Assembly: GCA_020697375.1 (NCBI GenBank)
Contig: JAJFBJ010000004.1
Coordinates: 1-64,000, forward strand
Source: Nitrospira sp.
GTDB lineage: Bacteria > Nitrospirota > Nitrospiria > Nitrospirales > Nitrospiraceae
Reading direction: 5' to 3'
DNA length: 64,000 nt
Shown in pieces: positions 10,938 through 19,899 of this stretch (within the stretch, counting starts at the first letter, position 1; every line of letters starts with the position of its first letter). Both the position numbers and the translations under genes were made by a program. The notes beneath the pieces were generated by a model. It saw only the letters and a program-made list of their open reading frames with translations, was not told where the DNA came from and did no database searches.

Positions 10938-12332
10938 ATGGCCGACAGCAAAACCATGAAAGCCAAAGTTCTCATCGTCGATGACGATCAGGACATCGTC
11001 ACGATGCTGCAGGATCGTCTGGATGCCAGCGGGTATAGGACCCTGACCGCCGGCGACGGCCAGCGCGGGCTCGAACTCATCGAGCAGGAATCTCCCAATC
11101 TCTTGCTTCTGGATCTCTACCTGCCCCGCCTCAAGGGCATGGACGTGCTGAAACGCATGGCACAGAACCGGCAGATCGATGACATCCCGGTCATCGTCAT
11201 GACCGCCGCCGGCACGATCCCCGATGCAGTCGAGGCCATGCGCCAGGGCGCCTACGATTTCTTGACGAAACCGCTCGAAAAAGACCATCTCCTGATCGTA
11301 ATTCAAAAGGCGCTGGAGCGGGATTCGTTGAAACGGCAGGTCGCCGCCTTGAAGTCCGACGTGCAGAACCGGTATGCCACCATTGTCGGCGACAGCCCGA
11401 AGATCAAGACGATCATTGAATCGGCGCAGCGTGCGGCGAACTCGGATGCCAGCATTCTTCTGCTCGGGGAAAGCGGAACCGGCAAGGAACTCTTTGCACG
11501 TTCCATCCACCAATGGAGCCCGCGCCAGGGCATGCCGATGGTCGTCATCAATTGCGTGGCGCTCACGGAAACCCTATTGGAGAACGAACTGTTCGGCCAT
11601 GAGCGCGGGGCATTCACCGGCGCCGACCGGCTCCAAAAGGGTAAGCTCGAAATGGCGGAGGGGGGCACGGTATTCCTTGACGAGATCGGAGACATGTCCC
11701 TCCCGTTGCAAGCCAAACTCCTGCGTGTCCTGCAAGACCGCGAATTTCAACGGGTCGGCGGCACACGCCCCGTCTCCGTGAACATTCGCTTCGTGGCGGC
11801 GACCAACAAAGATCTCAGACAGGCCGTGAAGGCCGGCCAATTCAGGGAAGATCTCTTCTTCCGGCTCAACGTCGTCAGCTATACGCTCCCGCCGTTACGA
11901 GAGCGCAGCGAGGACATTGGGATACTCGCCGACTTTTTCCTTAGGCGGCACGCGTACGAAGCGAAACGCCCCGGAATCACGTTGAGTGCAGCGGCTCGCG
12001 CGGCCCTGATCCATTATCCCTGGCCCGGCAACATCCGCGAAGTCGACAATGTCATCTCGCGTGCGGTCGTACTCAGTCCCGGCGACGTGATCGAACCGGA
12101 CATTTTAGCCTTGTCTCCCGACGAAATGGCCGGAGAGGGTGGTTCGGAATATGCGCTTCCATACATGAACCTCACGTACCATGAGTCCATGGAAGCGCAC
12201 AGTGCCTATATCATCGAACGGGCATTGGAAAAAGCGGCAGGCAATCAAACCAAAGCGGCTGAGTTTCTCGACCTTCAACGGACCTATCTTGCACGCTTGA
12301 TCAAGCAGCGAAAACCCAACCCCGGCGAGTAA
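10938..12332 (+). CDS. NtrC-type sigma-54 response regulator
   Basis: The 464-residue protein has three domains. Residues 9-125 are a receiver domain with phospho-acceptor Asp59 and conserved Lys111. Residues 150-380 are an AAA+ sigma-54 activator domain with Walker A GESGTGKE at 177-184 and the sigma-54 contact loop GAFTGA at 224-229. The end is a Fis-type helix-turn-helix (NQTKAAEFLDLQRTYLARLI). It should activate sigma-54 promoters when phosphorylated. No histidine kinase gene is adjacent, so it is an orphan here and its signal is unknown. It starts 13 bases after the DUF1015 gene. A dispersed palindromic repeat follows its stop codon. Confidence 0.93.
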   Translation: MADSKTMKAKVLIVDDDQDIVTMLQDRLDASGYRTLTAGDGQRGLELIEQESPNLLLLDLYLPRLKGMDVLKRMAQNRQIDDIPVIVMTAAGTIPDAVEAMRQGAYDFLTKPLEKDHLLIVIQKALERDSLKRQVAALKSDVQNRYATIVGDSPKIKTIIESAQRAANSDASILLLGESGTGKELFARSIHQWSPRQGMPMVVINCVALTETLLENELFGHERGAFTGADRLQKGKLEMAEGGTVFLDEIGDMSLPLQAKLLRVLQDREFQRVGGTRPVSVNIRFVAATNKDLRQAVKAGQFREDLFFRLNVVSYTLPPLRERSEDIGILADFFLRRHAYEAKRPGITLSAAARAALIHYPWPGNIREVDNVISRAVVLSPGDVIEPDILALSPDEMAGEGGSEYALPYMNLTYHESMEAHSAYIIERALEKAAGNQTKAAEFLDLQRTYLARLIKQRKPNPGE

Positions 12333-12340
12333 ACGGGCAG

Positions 12341-12397
12341 GAGACTGAAAAAGCCCGCCAGCTTCGTTCTCGCATCGTTCAGATGGCCCACTTACCC
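12341..12397 (-). repeat. Dispersed palindromic element, partial copy B
   Basis: Beginning 8 bases after the response-regulator stop, the sequence CTGAAAAAGCCCGCCAGC followed by GTTCTCGC is the reverse complement of the conserved right arm of copies A and C. The rest of the element is missing or diverged. Its place directly behind a stop codon, like copy A at gltD, hints at a role at messenger ends. Confidence 0.5.
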
Positions 12398-12428
12398 GAG
12401 AGACGCACCGTTGCTTCCCACAGCCTAT

Positions 12429-13175
12429 TCAGCCGAAGGGATCAGCCCTTCGCGCCGACAACTTGAGCAGCCCCGCCGCCGCATCCCGTTCCACCTGCGC
12501 GTACCGTTCCGGCGTGCCCACGTCGGTCCAATACCCGTCGAAATCGTATCCCATGATCCGTTCTCCTTCCTGAATGCCCCGTACATAGGCATCGACGATG
12601 GATGATTCCTTGCCGGCCGTCAGGGCGTGCAGGAGACGCGGATGCAGAATATGGATGCCGGCAAACATGCGTGGGCTCGTCGGCGTCGCGACGGCACGAC
12701 CGCGGCCCGTAATACGAATCACCTCTCCCCAATCCGTGACTTCGACCAGCCCCCAGTGAGCCGCCTCGGGATCTTGTCGCAACACCAGCGTTGCCGCGGC
12801 CTTTTGTGATCGGTGAAAGTCGATCACTGCGCCAAGGTCCAACTCGAACAGCGTGTCGCCGTTGAGAATTAAGACCGGCTCGCCCTGGAAATAGGCTTCG
12901 ACCTGCTTAATCCCTCCGCCGGTGCCGAGAATGAGCGGCTCGTGCGAATAGGTAATCTGCATTCCCAAGCCGCTGCCGTCGCCCAGCGCCTGACGGATCA
13001 TTGCCCCCAGATGATGCAGATTGATGATCACCTCCTGAAAACCATGTCGTTTCAGGAGCAAGAGGTTCCAGATGATCATCGGGGTGCCGGCGACCGGAAG
13101 GAGCGGCTTCGGCGTCACGTCGGTGAGTGGCCTCAACCTGGTACCGAAGCCAGCTGCGAGGATCATGGCCTTCAT
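12429..13175 (-). CDS. MurU-like sugar-1-phosphate nucleotidyltransferase
   Basis: The protein is a 248-residue nucleotidyltransferase that joins a sugar 1-phosphate to a nucleoside triphosphate. The signature MILAAGFGTRLRPLTDVTPK opens it. Further motifs are KPLLPVAGTPMI, a metal-site-type LILNGDTLFE and a late GYWTDVGTPERY. The start at 13175 (MKAMILAAG) fits the family better than the upstream start at 13229. Length and the upstream kinase gene match MurU, the uridylyltransferase of the AmgK-MurU cell-wall recycling bypass, which makes UDP-MurNAc from MurNAc 1-phosphate. Glucose- or mannose-1-phosphate as substrate is not excluded. Confidence 0.8.
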   Translation of the reverse strand: MKAMILAAGFGTRLRPLTDVTPKPLLPVAGTPMIIWNLLLLKRHGFQEVIINLHHLGAMIRQALGDGSGLGMQITYSHEPLILGTGGGIKQVEAYFQGEPVLILNGDTLFELDLGAVIDFHRSQKAAATLVLRQDPEAAHWGLVEVTDWGEVIRITGRGRAVATPTSPRMFAGIHILHPRLLHALTAGKESSIVDAYVRGIQEGERIMGYDFDGYWTDVGTPERYAQVERDAAAGLLKLSARRADPFG

Positions 13176-13289
13176 CGCCCGGACGCACTCACGCGGCGAA
13201 AGCGCCAATACAAAAGGCAAAAGGTACAAGCTTGCCTGGAGATGCTGTGCACTTGTTCCTCTTTAATTTTTCCTTTTGCACTGTGCCGG

Positions 13290-14390
13290 CTACTGCAGCT
13301 CGACCACGTACGGCGCCAGATGCTGCCGCAGCGTCGCGAGCTCGGGATATTTGGACAGGTTGCGTTTGACATAACCTAAAACGCGAGGGATATCGGCGAG
13401 AAATTTGGGATTGTGTTTGACCCGATCGATGTAAACGAACCGGCCGGCGGCCTTGAGATTCCGCTGAATGCTGGTGAGGTCGAATAAGCGGCGAAAGCTC
13501 GCCCGATCTTCCCATCCCCTGCCGTGGGAAGCGAGGCCGTCGAGGAAATGGCCGATGAGTCTATCCACGACCGTATCGTCCAACTCCATATAGGCATCCT
13601 TCAACAATGAGGCCAGGTCGTAGGTGGCCGGTCCCATCAACGCATCCTGGAAATCGATGATGCCGATCCGCGATCCGTCCACCATGAGATTGCGCGAATG
13701 GTAATCGCGGTGGACGAAGACCTCCGGTTGTCCGGCCAGCAGTTCGGCGATTCGTTGGAACTCGGCGCGGATCGCAGCGTCGTCAGCGGGGGTCATCGGC
13801 CGGCCCAGACGGGCCGCGACGCCGTATTCCAGAAAGTGATCGAACTCCCACATCAGCAAGGGCACATCGAACCGGCGATGAAAGGCGATGCAACGCGGCT
13901 CGGGCGGCCTTGTGCCCTTCACTTGCAACAGCACCAATTGATCAATCGCCCGACGATACAGCCTTTCCAGCCCGCTATGATCCGCCCGGCGACAGGCCTC
14001 CGCCAGCGTCAGGTCGCCGAAATCCTCCAGGTACAACAGACCGGCCTCCCGATCGTAGTGGTGCAATTGTGGAACCGTCACTCCAGTCTGTTGCAGGTGT
14101 GTAAGGACATTGGTGAACGGGAGTTCCGTGATCTGCGCGGACGCCCCGCTGACCGCTTCTTCTGATTTCTTGAAGCCCTCGGGATCGGCCAGCTGCATAA
14201 GAATCAGTGAGGCGGCTGTGCCCTTGAAGGTGATCCTGAAATACCGGCGATTGGAGGCATCACCTGCCAATTGAGTCAATGCGGACATTTTGCCGTAAAA
14301 CGGCAAAATGTCCGCGATCGTTTTTTCAATGCGTACCTGATCAGGAGGCGTGAGTGACATCGCAGGAGCGGCGGGGTCTGTCGTTGTCAT
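13290..14390 (-). CDS. AmgK-like sugar kinase (APH fold)
   Basis: This 366-residue protein has the aminoglycoside-phosphotransferase/choline-kinase fold. GDASNRRYFRI near residue 45 is typical of AmgK-type anomeric sugar kinases. The catalytic loop is VHRDYHSRNLMVD and the metal-binding segment is IGIIDFQDA. AmgK phosphorylates MurNAc or GlcNAc at C1, and the next gene on the strand would supply the matching nucleotidyltransferase; the intergenic gap is 114 bases. The start could also be the ATG at 14360, as neither has a clear ribosome site. A perfect 15-bp inverted repeat lies within the coding sequence at 14281-14315. Substrate is inferred from the pairing, not shown. Confidence 0.78.
   Translation of the reverse strand: MTTTDPAAPAMSLTPPDQVRIEKTIADILPFYGKMSALTQLAGDASNRRYFRITFKGTAASLILMQLADPEGFKKSEEAVSGASAQITELPFTNVLTHLQQTGVTVPQLHHYDREAGLLYLEDFGDLTLAEACRRADHSGLERLYRRAIDQLVLLQVKGTRPPEPRCIAFHRRFDVPLLMWEFDHFLEYGVAARLGRPMTPADDAAIRAEFQRIAELLAGQPEVFVHRDYHSRNLMVDGSRIGIIDFQDALMGPATYDLASLLKDAYMELDDTVVDRLIGHFLDGLASHGRGWEDRASFRRLFDLTSIQRNLKAAGRFVYIDRVKHNPKFLADIPRVLGYVKRNLSKYPELATLRQHLAPYVVELQ
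14281..14315. repeat. Perfect 15-bp hairpin inside the kinase gene
   Basis: The arms GCGGACATTTTGCCG (14281-14295) and CGGCAAAATGTCCGC (14301-14315) are exact reverse complements around a 5-base loop. The hairpin lies in frame in the amgK-like gene, about 30 codons from its start, and encodes ADILPFYGKMSA. No sequence of this kind was seen elsewhere in the window. Confidence 0.9.
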
Positions 14391-14564
14391 ACGATCGGCA
14401 TTATAGCCAAACCGGTTTGAAGCGCCAGCAGAAAGTCACCTGCTGCACTTACCATTGTACGAGGCGGATAGCCTATTGATCCGCGATTCACGCAAGGCTT
14501 CGCGCGGTTGTCACTATCCATGACAAGCCGGTATCCTGTGGGCATCAATCAGAAGGAGGAGCCC

Positions 14565-15536
14565 ATGCAGTATGTTCGCCTCGGCCGTTCAGGAGTGCGA
14601 GTCAGCCGTCTCTGTCTTGGCACGATGAACTTCGGGCCTCAGACCTCCGAAGCCGACAGCTTTGGGATCATGGACCATGCGCTCGACCTCGGCATTAATT
14701 TTTTCGACAGCGCGAATGTCTACGGATGGAAAGTCGGCGAAGGGGTCACGGAGCAAATTGTCGGCCGTTGGCTTGCCCAGGGCGGCGGACGGCGCGACAA
14801 GGTCGTGCTCGCCACCAAGGTCTACGGGCGCATGGGCGATTGGCCCAATCAGTCGCGCCTGTCGGCTTTACATATCAAGCGCGCCTGCGAAGACAGCCTT
14901 CGCCGTCTCCACACGGATTACATCGATCTCTACCAGATGCACCATGTCGATCGCGATTGTCCCTGGGAAGAAATCTGGCAGGCCATGGAACAACTGTGCC
15001 GGGAGGGGAAGGTGCTCTACATCGGCAGCAGCAATTTCGCCGGCTGGCACATCGCCCAGGCGCAGGAGTCGGCGAAATCACGCCACTTCCTCGGCCTCAT
15101 TGCAGAACAAAGTCTCTACAATCTTCTTGAACGGACCGTCGAATTGGAGGTCATCCCTGCCTGTGAAGCCTATGGAGTCGGCCTTATCCCCTGGAGCCCT
15201 CTGGCACGCGGCATTCTCGGCGGTGCATTGACTTCCAACACAGCCGGTCGGCGGACAGCGGAGGATGTTCGCAAAGAGATCGAGACCCATCGCGCACAGC
15301 TCGAAACCTATGAACGGCTTTGCGCTTCGCTGGAAACCACACCGGCGACCGTCGCGCTTGCCTGGCTGCTGCATCAACCGGCTGTGAGCGCCCCCATCAT
15401 CGGACCTCGCACGATGGAGCAGCTGACAAGTGCTCTCGGGAGTGTAACGCTGACCTTGACCCCTGATACGCTCAAGGCTCTGGACGGGATTTTCCCCGGC
15501 CCTGGCGGACCGGCGCCCGAAGCCTATGCCTGGTAA
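14565..15536 (+). CDS. Aldo/keto reductase
   Basis: This 323-residue NADP-dependent oxidoreductase of the aldo/keto reductase superfamily resembles the YajO/YhdN branch. It begins MQYVRLGRSGVRVSRLCLGT. The catalytic Tyr is in FFDSANVYG, the Lys in VLATKVYG and the His in YQMHHVD. The C-terminal IIGPRTMEQL contacts the cofactor. The start at 14565 has a strong AAGGAGG site six bases upstream and is preferred over 14508. The protein is soluble. It stands alone, divergent from the kinase gene and convergent with the VanZ-like gene. The natural substrate cannot be deduced. Confidence 0.92.
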   Translation: MQYVRLGRSGVRVSRLCLGTMNFGPQTSEADSFGIMDHALDLGINFFDSANVYGWKVGEGVTEQIVGRWLAQGGGRRDKVVLATKVYGRMGDWPNQSRLSALHIKRACEDSLRRLHTDYIDLYQMHHVDRDCPWEEIWQAMEQLCREGKVLYIGSSNFAGWHIAQAQESAKSRHFLGLIAEQSLYNLLERTVELEVIPACEAYGVGLIPWSPLARGILGGALTSNTAGRRTAEDVRKEIETHRAQLETYERLCASLETTPATVALAWLLHQPAVSAPIIGPRTMEQLTSALGSVTLTLTPDTLKALDGIFPGPGGPAPEAYAW

Positions 15537-15586
15537 ACAGTCGGATTGCAAAGACAGTCGCACAGAACAGGCGAATCACAGCCAGA

Positions 15587-16048
15587 TCACGCGCCCGGCG
15601 ATGACGGAGTGAAAGATCCCTGTCGCCGTTCAAGCCAATACCAGATCCAAGCCCCGAGCGCCGCCCCTGTCACATCGGCCATGACATCCAGAGGATCTCC
15701 TCCTTCGCGGAACGGCACGAACAGTTGATGTATCTCATCGCTGAAACCGTAGAGCGCGCAGCCGGCCACTGCCACGGCCACGGCATGTTTCGATACCCAT
15801 GATCCCGATGCATGGCGGCAGGCACGATAACAGAGCGCCCCGAGAATCCCGTATTCACAGAGATGCAATACTTTGTCGGAAAATTTCTTAATGAGCGGCG
15901 AAAGGACTTCCGGCGGGTTTGAAATGGACGAGCCGAGAAAGATGAGTCCGGCATACAGCCCCACCGGGCCCCAATAGCGCCAAGTCGGAAAACGCGGGCC
16001 GAGTGACTCTACTTGCACGCCGGTCGAAGCGATGTGTTCCGATGCCAT
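15587..16048 (-). CDS. VanZ-like membrane protein
   Basis: The 153-residue protein has four hydrophobic segments and the VanZ-family pattern: a GPVGLYAGLIFLGSS helix, then DKVLHLCEYGILGALCYRA, then a YGFSDEIHQLFVPFR motif and a DVMADVTGAALGAW helix. VanZ was named for a teicoplanin-resistance protein, but most members have no known role and are not resistance genes. It is convergent with the aldo/keto reductase and divergent from the GH57 gene. Confidence 0.88.
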   Translation of the reverse strand: MASEHIASTGVQVESLGPRFPTWRYWGPVGLYAGLIFLGSSISNPPEVLSPLIKKFSDKVLHLCEYGILGALCYRACRHASGSWVSKHAVAVAVAGCALYGFSDEIHQLFVPFREGGDPLDVMADVTGAALGAWIWYWLERRQGSFTPSSPGA

Positions 16049-16205
16049 CTATCGAACTCCTCATCCACGAGCAACTGGTCCCGTCACCCGGCAATAATAA
16101 ATGCTATGCCGCGGTGCCGTTTCGAGCCGGGCATAATCCCGCGCGTTCGTTGCAACGCCCATACCCCTATGACATACTGCCCACGAGTCTGCAAGAAACT
16201 TCCTG

Positions 16206-18410
16206 ATGAAAACTATTCAGCTCTGTTTCCTCTGGCACATGCACCAGCCGTACTATACGGACCCCGTCACCGGGTCCGCCAGTATGCCTTGGGTTCGTCT
16301 GCACGCCACGAAGGCCTACTACGATATGGCCTTCCTGCTCGACAGGTTTCCACAGGCTCGCTCCACCTTTAACTTCACGCCATCCCTCCTGCTGCAACTC
16401 GAGGAATTTTCAACCGGCCGCGTCCGCGATCTCTTCCTGGAGTATGCCCAACGCCCGGCCACTGAGCTTACCCCGGCGGAAAAAGCGTTTCTCATCCGTC
16501 ATTTTTTCTCCGCCAATTGGGCCACCATGGTGCGGCCTTTCCCACGTTACCAGGAATTGCTGGTGAAACGCGGCCTGGATGTGCAGGGATCGGATCTGGA
16601 TCGTCTGGCCAAGCAATTTTCAATGCAGGAACTCCTCGATCTGCAGGTGTGGCACAACCTTGCCTGGTTCGGATACGGCAGCCTACAACGGTTCCCGCGC
16701 GTGGGCGAGTTACGCATGAAGAACCGGGGATTTACAGAAGAGGACAAGCAGGAAGTCCTCGCCCTGCAGCAAACGGCGATCCGGCAGATCGTACCGATGT
16801 ACCGGGCGCTTCAAGAACGCGGGCAAATCGAACTCACCACCACGCCGTTCTTCCATCCCATCCTGCCGCTCGTCATTGATACGGAATTCACGCGCCGCGC
16901 CAGGCCGGACCTGCCCCTTCCGGCTCGATTCCATGCTCCGGCCGATGCGGAAGCCCAGATCCAACGCGCCATCGAATATCACACACAGACATTTGGTCGG
17001 CCCCCGGCCGGGCTCTGGCCATCGGAAGGATCGGTCTGTCCGGAGCTGCTGCCTATTCTTGGAAAGGCCGGCATCCGCTGGCTTGCGACGGACGAAGGCA
17101 TTCTCTATCGGTCCCTTCAGGCGGGCAATCAACAGTGGAACCGCCATTACCATCTGTATCAGCCCTACGCAGTCGGTGCGGCCGATCAACCGGTCACCAT
17201 GCTGTTCCGCGATCGGGATATCTCCGACGCGTTCGGGTTCGTCTATCATAAAACGACCCCCGAATCGGCAGCCGACGACGTCCTGCGGCGCATACGCGGT
17301 CTCGCTTACGATATTCAGATGGAACGGGGCATCGTTTCCGTTATTCTGGACGGAGAAAATCCCTGGGAGCATTACCATGACGGCGGCGAACGGTTCCTCT
17401 CGCTGCTGTTTCACGCGTTCGAACAGGACGGACTCCACATCGGTCATGGCATCCGGGTCCGGATGGAAACAGTCAGTCAAGCCATAGGCATCTCCCCGCC
17501 CACGCAACGCCTCGACCATTTGCATTCCGGCTCCTGGATCAATCAGGACTTCAAGATCTGGATCGGTCATCAGGAAGACAATCGCGGCTGGGACCTCCTC
17601 CAGCACACTAGAGCGCGCCTCGTCGAACGGACGCCGTCCCTGGCGCCGGAACAGGCTCGCGCGGCCTGGAACGAATTGTATGCGGCAGAAGGCAGCGACT
17701 GGTTTTGGTGGTATGGCGACGACTTCGATACCGACTACAAGCAAGAATTCGATCGCCTTTTTCGTACCCACCTCCGGAACGTCTGGACCTATGCAGGCAT
17801 CCCTCCGCCTGACATCTTGAACCAGCCCCTGGTGGAAGCCCGGACCTCCCATGGACAGGATCCGGTGCAACTGCCGCTGGTGTTGATCCACCCGGATCTT
17901 GACGGCGCTGTCTCCGACTTTTTTGAATGGCGCGGAGCGGGAACCATCAATCCGACTCCGCCGTTGGGAGCGATGTGGAAGTCGGAAACCCTTTTCACCG
18001 CGATTTTCTTCGGCTTCGATCGTGAATTGCTCTACCTCCGGCTCGACCCCGACGACCGATCCGAGTCACGACAGGAACAATGCAGCGTTGATCTGCACGT
18101 CGGGTCCGGCATCCATCAATACAAGCTGTCGTTCACCCTCGCCCCTGCCGGAGCCGATCAGTTTCTGCTCACCAGGGCGGACGAGTCCGGCGTCTATCGT
18201 GACGTCGACGTCTACGGCACGATCTGCCGACGCAGGATTCTGGAATTGGGCGTGCCGTTCAAGGATTTGGACATCGATGCCGGCAGCGAATTACGATTGA
18301 CGCTGACGGTATTGGAAAATGGACTCGAAGTGGCTCGTTATCCGCATCATGGGCCGGCCACATTCAGCCGGCCCGGAGATGATTTCGAAGCCACGATGTG
18401 GCGAGTCTAA
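16206..18410 (+). CDS. Glycoside hydrolase family 57 enzyme
   Basis: The 734-residue protein is a GH57 alpha-glucan enzyme (amylase, branching or glucanotransferase type). Conserved region 1 is WHMHQPYY near residue 10. The likely nucleophile glutamate is in GLWPSEGSV and the acid/base aspartate in VILDGENPWEHY, so both catalytic carboxylates are present. The GH57 barrel covers roughly the first 400 residues, then a helical region with WFWWYGDDFD, then a C-terminal beta-rich domain. There is no signal peptide, so it is probably cytoplasmic and could act on glycogen. GalT follows 103 bases downstream on the same strand. The exact reaction cannot be assigned from motifs alone. Confidence 0.9.
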   Translation: MKTIQLCFLWHMHQPYYTDPVTGSASMPWVRLHATKAYYDMAFLLDRFPQARSTFNFTPSLLLQLEEFSTGRVRDLFLEYAQRPATELTPAEKAFLIRHFFSANWATMVRPFPRYQELLVKRGLDVQGSDLDRLAKQFSMQELLDLQVWHNLAWFGYGSLQRFPRVGELRMKNRGFTEEDKQEVLALQQTAIRQIVPMYRALQERGQIELTTTPFFHPILPLVIDTEFTRRARPDLPLPARFHAPADAEAQIQRAIEYHTQTFGRPPAGLWPSEGSVCPELLPILGKAGIRWLATDEGILYRSLQAGNQQWNRHYHLYQPYAVGAADQPVTMLFRDRDISDAFGFVYHKTTPESAADDVLRRIRGLAYDIQMERGIVSVILDGENPWEHYHDGGERFLSLLFHAFEQDGLHIGHGIRVRMETVSQAIGISPPTQRLDHLHSGSWINQDFKIWIGHQEDNRGWDLLQHTRARLVERTPSLAPEQARAAWNELYAAEGSDWFWWYGDDFDTDYKQEFDRLFRTHLRNVWTYAGIPPPDILNQPLVEARTSHGQDPVQLPLVLIHPDLDGAVSDFFEWRGAGTINPTPPLGAMWKSETLFTAIFFGFDRELLYLRLDPDDRSESRQEQCSVDLHVGSGIHQYKLSFTLAPAGADQFLLTRADESGVYRDVDVYGTICRRRILELGVPFKDLDIDAGSELRLTLTVLENGLEVARYPHHGPATFSRPGDDFEATMWRV

Positions 18411-18513
18411 AAGAAAATCCAATCTGTTCATCTGTTGGTTTTTGATCTGAAGATCTTCACAATCATCAGATGGTCGGATCATCAGATCGTCGAATCGAAC
18501 TCAAGGAGACAAG

Positions 18514-19515
18514 ATGCCCGAGTTGAGAAGAGACCCGATCGTCGGCCGCTGGGTGATCGTGTCCACCGAACGCAGCGGTCGTCCCCAAGATTTGCACCTC
18601 GCCTCCTCGCCGCCGCCGTCTTCCGCCATGTGCCCATTCTGTCCGGGGCAGGAACGCCTGACGCCGAAGGAGATCCTGGCCTATCGGCCACACGGCTCGG
18701 CTCCCAACAGTCCGAATTGGACCGTGCGGGTGATCCCCAACAAGTTTCCCGCCCTGCAGGTGGAAGGCGATATGGGGCGGGAAGGCCTCGGCCTGTATGA
18801 CCGTATGAACGGGATCGGCGCCCATGAAGTCATCATTGAGACCACCAATCATAAGGACAGCCTTGCCGACCTGCCGGCCAAGCGGGTGGAAGATGTGTTG
18901 TGGGCCTTCCGCGATCGGATTCTGGACCTGAAAAAGGATCTCCGCTTCCGCTACATTTTGATTTTTAAAAATCATGGCGCGGCGGCGGGAGCGACCTTGG
19001 GACATAGCCATTCCCAACTCATCGCCTTGCCGGTGGTGCCGACCAGCGTCCTCGATGAAATCGAGGGGTGCCGGCAACACTTCCAACAGAAGGAACGCTG
19101 CATCTATTGCGACATCATGCGACAGGAATTGTCGGAGGGCGCGCGAGTGGTGGCGGAGAATCCGGAGTTCCTCTGTCTCGCGCCCTATGCGCCGCGCTTT
19201 CCGTTCGAAATGTGGATTCTGCCCAAGCGTCACGCGGGATATTTCGAGGAGAGCCAGCGCGCTCAGTTCGAGTTTCTGGCGCCGATACTCTGTGAGGCCC
19301 TGCGGCGCATGGATAAGGTGCTGGCAAAACCTGCCTACAACTGCATTCTGCACAGCTCGCCGCTGCATGAGAAAACCGGAAACTTTTACCACTGGCATTT
19401 GGAGATCATTCCCAAGCTCACCCAGGTGGCCGGATTCGAATGGGGCACCGGGTTCTACATCAATCCGGTTTCGCCCGAGGAATCGGCCAAGGCGCTCCGG
19501 GAAGCGGACATTTGA
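18514..19515 (+). CDS. galT: Galactose-1-phosphate uridylyltransferase
   Basis: GalT exchanges UMP between UDP-glucose and galactose 1-phosphate in the Leloir pathway. The 333-residue protein has the opening RRDPIVGRWVIVSTERS, the metal-binding pair Cys40 and Cys43, and the active-site HSHSQ at 164-168, the same positions as the H164/H166 pair of the E. coli enzyme. The usual H-P-H is H-S-H here, which is common in distant bacterial forms. Some of these act on ADP- or other hexose phosphates. The start has an AAGGAG site. The upstream GH57 gene suggests glucan or hexose-phosphate metabolism. Confidence 0.9.
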   Translation: MPELRRDPIVGRWVIVSTERSGRPQDLHLASSPPPSSAMCPFCPGQERLTPKEILAYRPHGSAPNSPNWTVRVIPNKFPALQVEGDMGREGLGLYDRMNGIGAHEVIIETTNHKDSLADLPAKRVEDVLWAFRDRILDLKKDLRFRYILIFKNHGAAAGATLGHSHSQLIALPVVPTSVLDEIEGCRQHFQQKERCIYCDIMRQELSEGARVVAENPEFLCLAPYAPRFPFEMWILPKRHAGYFEESQRAQFEFLAPILCEALRRMDKVLAKPAYNCILHSSPLHEKTGNFYHWHLEIIPKLTQVAGFEWGTGFYINPVSPEESAKALREADI

Positions 19516-19581
19516 TCGTTCACGCAGAGACCTGCGATCGCGCGTTTGCAATCCCGCACCGGTCAGCCGTATCATCGCCGC

Positions 19582-19785
19582 ATGATCGTTCAACTCAGCC
19601 ATCCTCCACGACAACTCGACATCAAGGGCCCCAAACGCACCAAGGAGTTGTTGCGCGAGCTGAATCTCGTCGTGGAGGCGCATCTGGTGATCCGAGGCGA
19701 TGAGCTCGTCACGGAAGACGAGATGCTGGCCGATGCCGACCAGATCGAAATCCGGCCGGTCATCTCCGGCGGCAGCATTACGTAG
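19582..19785 (+). CDS. Ubiquitin-like sulfur carrier (ThiS/MoaD/TtuB type)
   Basis: This 67-residue protein has the beta-grasp pattern of ThiS/MoaD sulfur carriers: two strands, a helix with RTKELLRELNL, AHLVIRGDELVTED and the end DADQIEIRPVISGG. In such carriers the terminal glycine is adenylated and becomes a thiocarboxylate. Here the Gly63-Gly64 pair is followed by Ser-Ile-Thr before the stop, so it would need trimming first. It lies 114 bases before a TtuA-like tRNA thiolase, the partner served by TtuB in Thermus. The start at 19582 gives the compact domain; an upstream start at 19546 adds 12 unlike residues. Confidence 0.8.
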   Translation: MIVQLSHPPRQLDIKGPKRTKELLRELNLVVEAHLVIRGDELVTEDEMLADADQIEIRPVISGGSIT

Positions 19786-19899
19786 ACAGTTCTGAGTTAT
19801 GAATGATGAGCTCTGAATTGTGATGTGGTAAGCATGCTCGAAACACGTATTCGTCCCCGGCAAGTCATCATTCCAAGCTCATAGCCCAAATTGTAAGCC

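Noticed and set aside
16710..17891. Open frame of 393 codons on the minus strand
   Set aside because: It is antisense to the GH57 gene, whose catalytic motifs are intact, and has shadow-like composition.
18466..19863. Open frame of 465 codons on the minus strand
   Set aside because: It is antisense to galT and the sulfur carrier gene, with no recognised domain.
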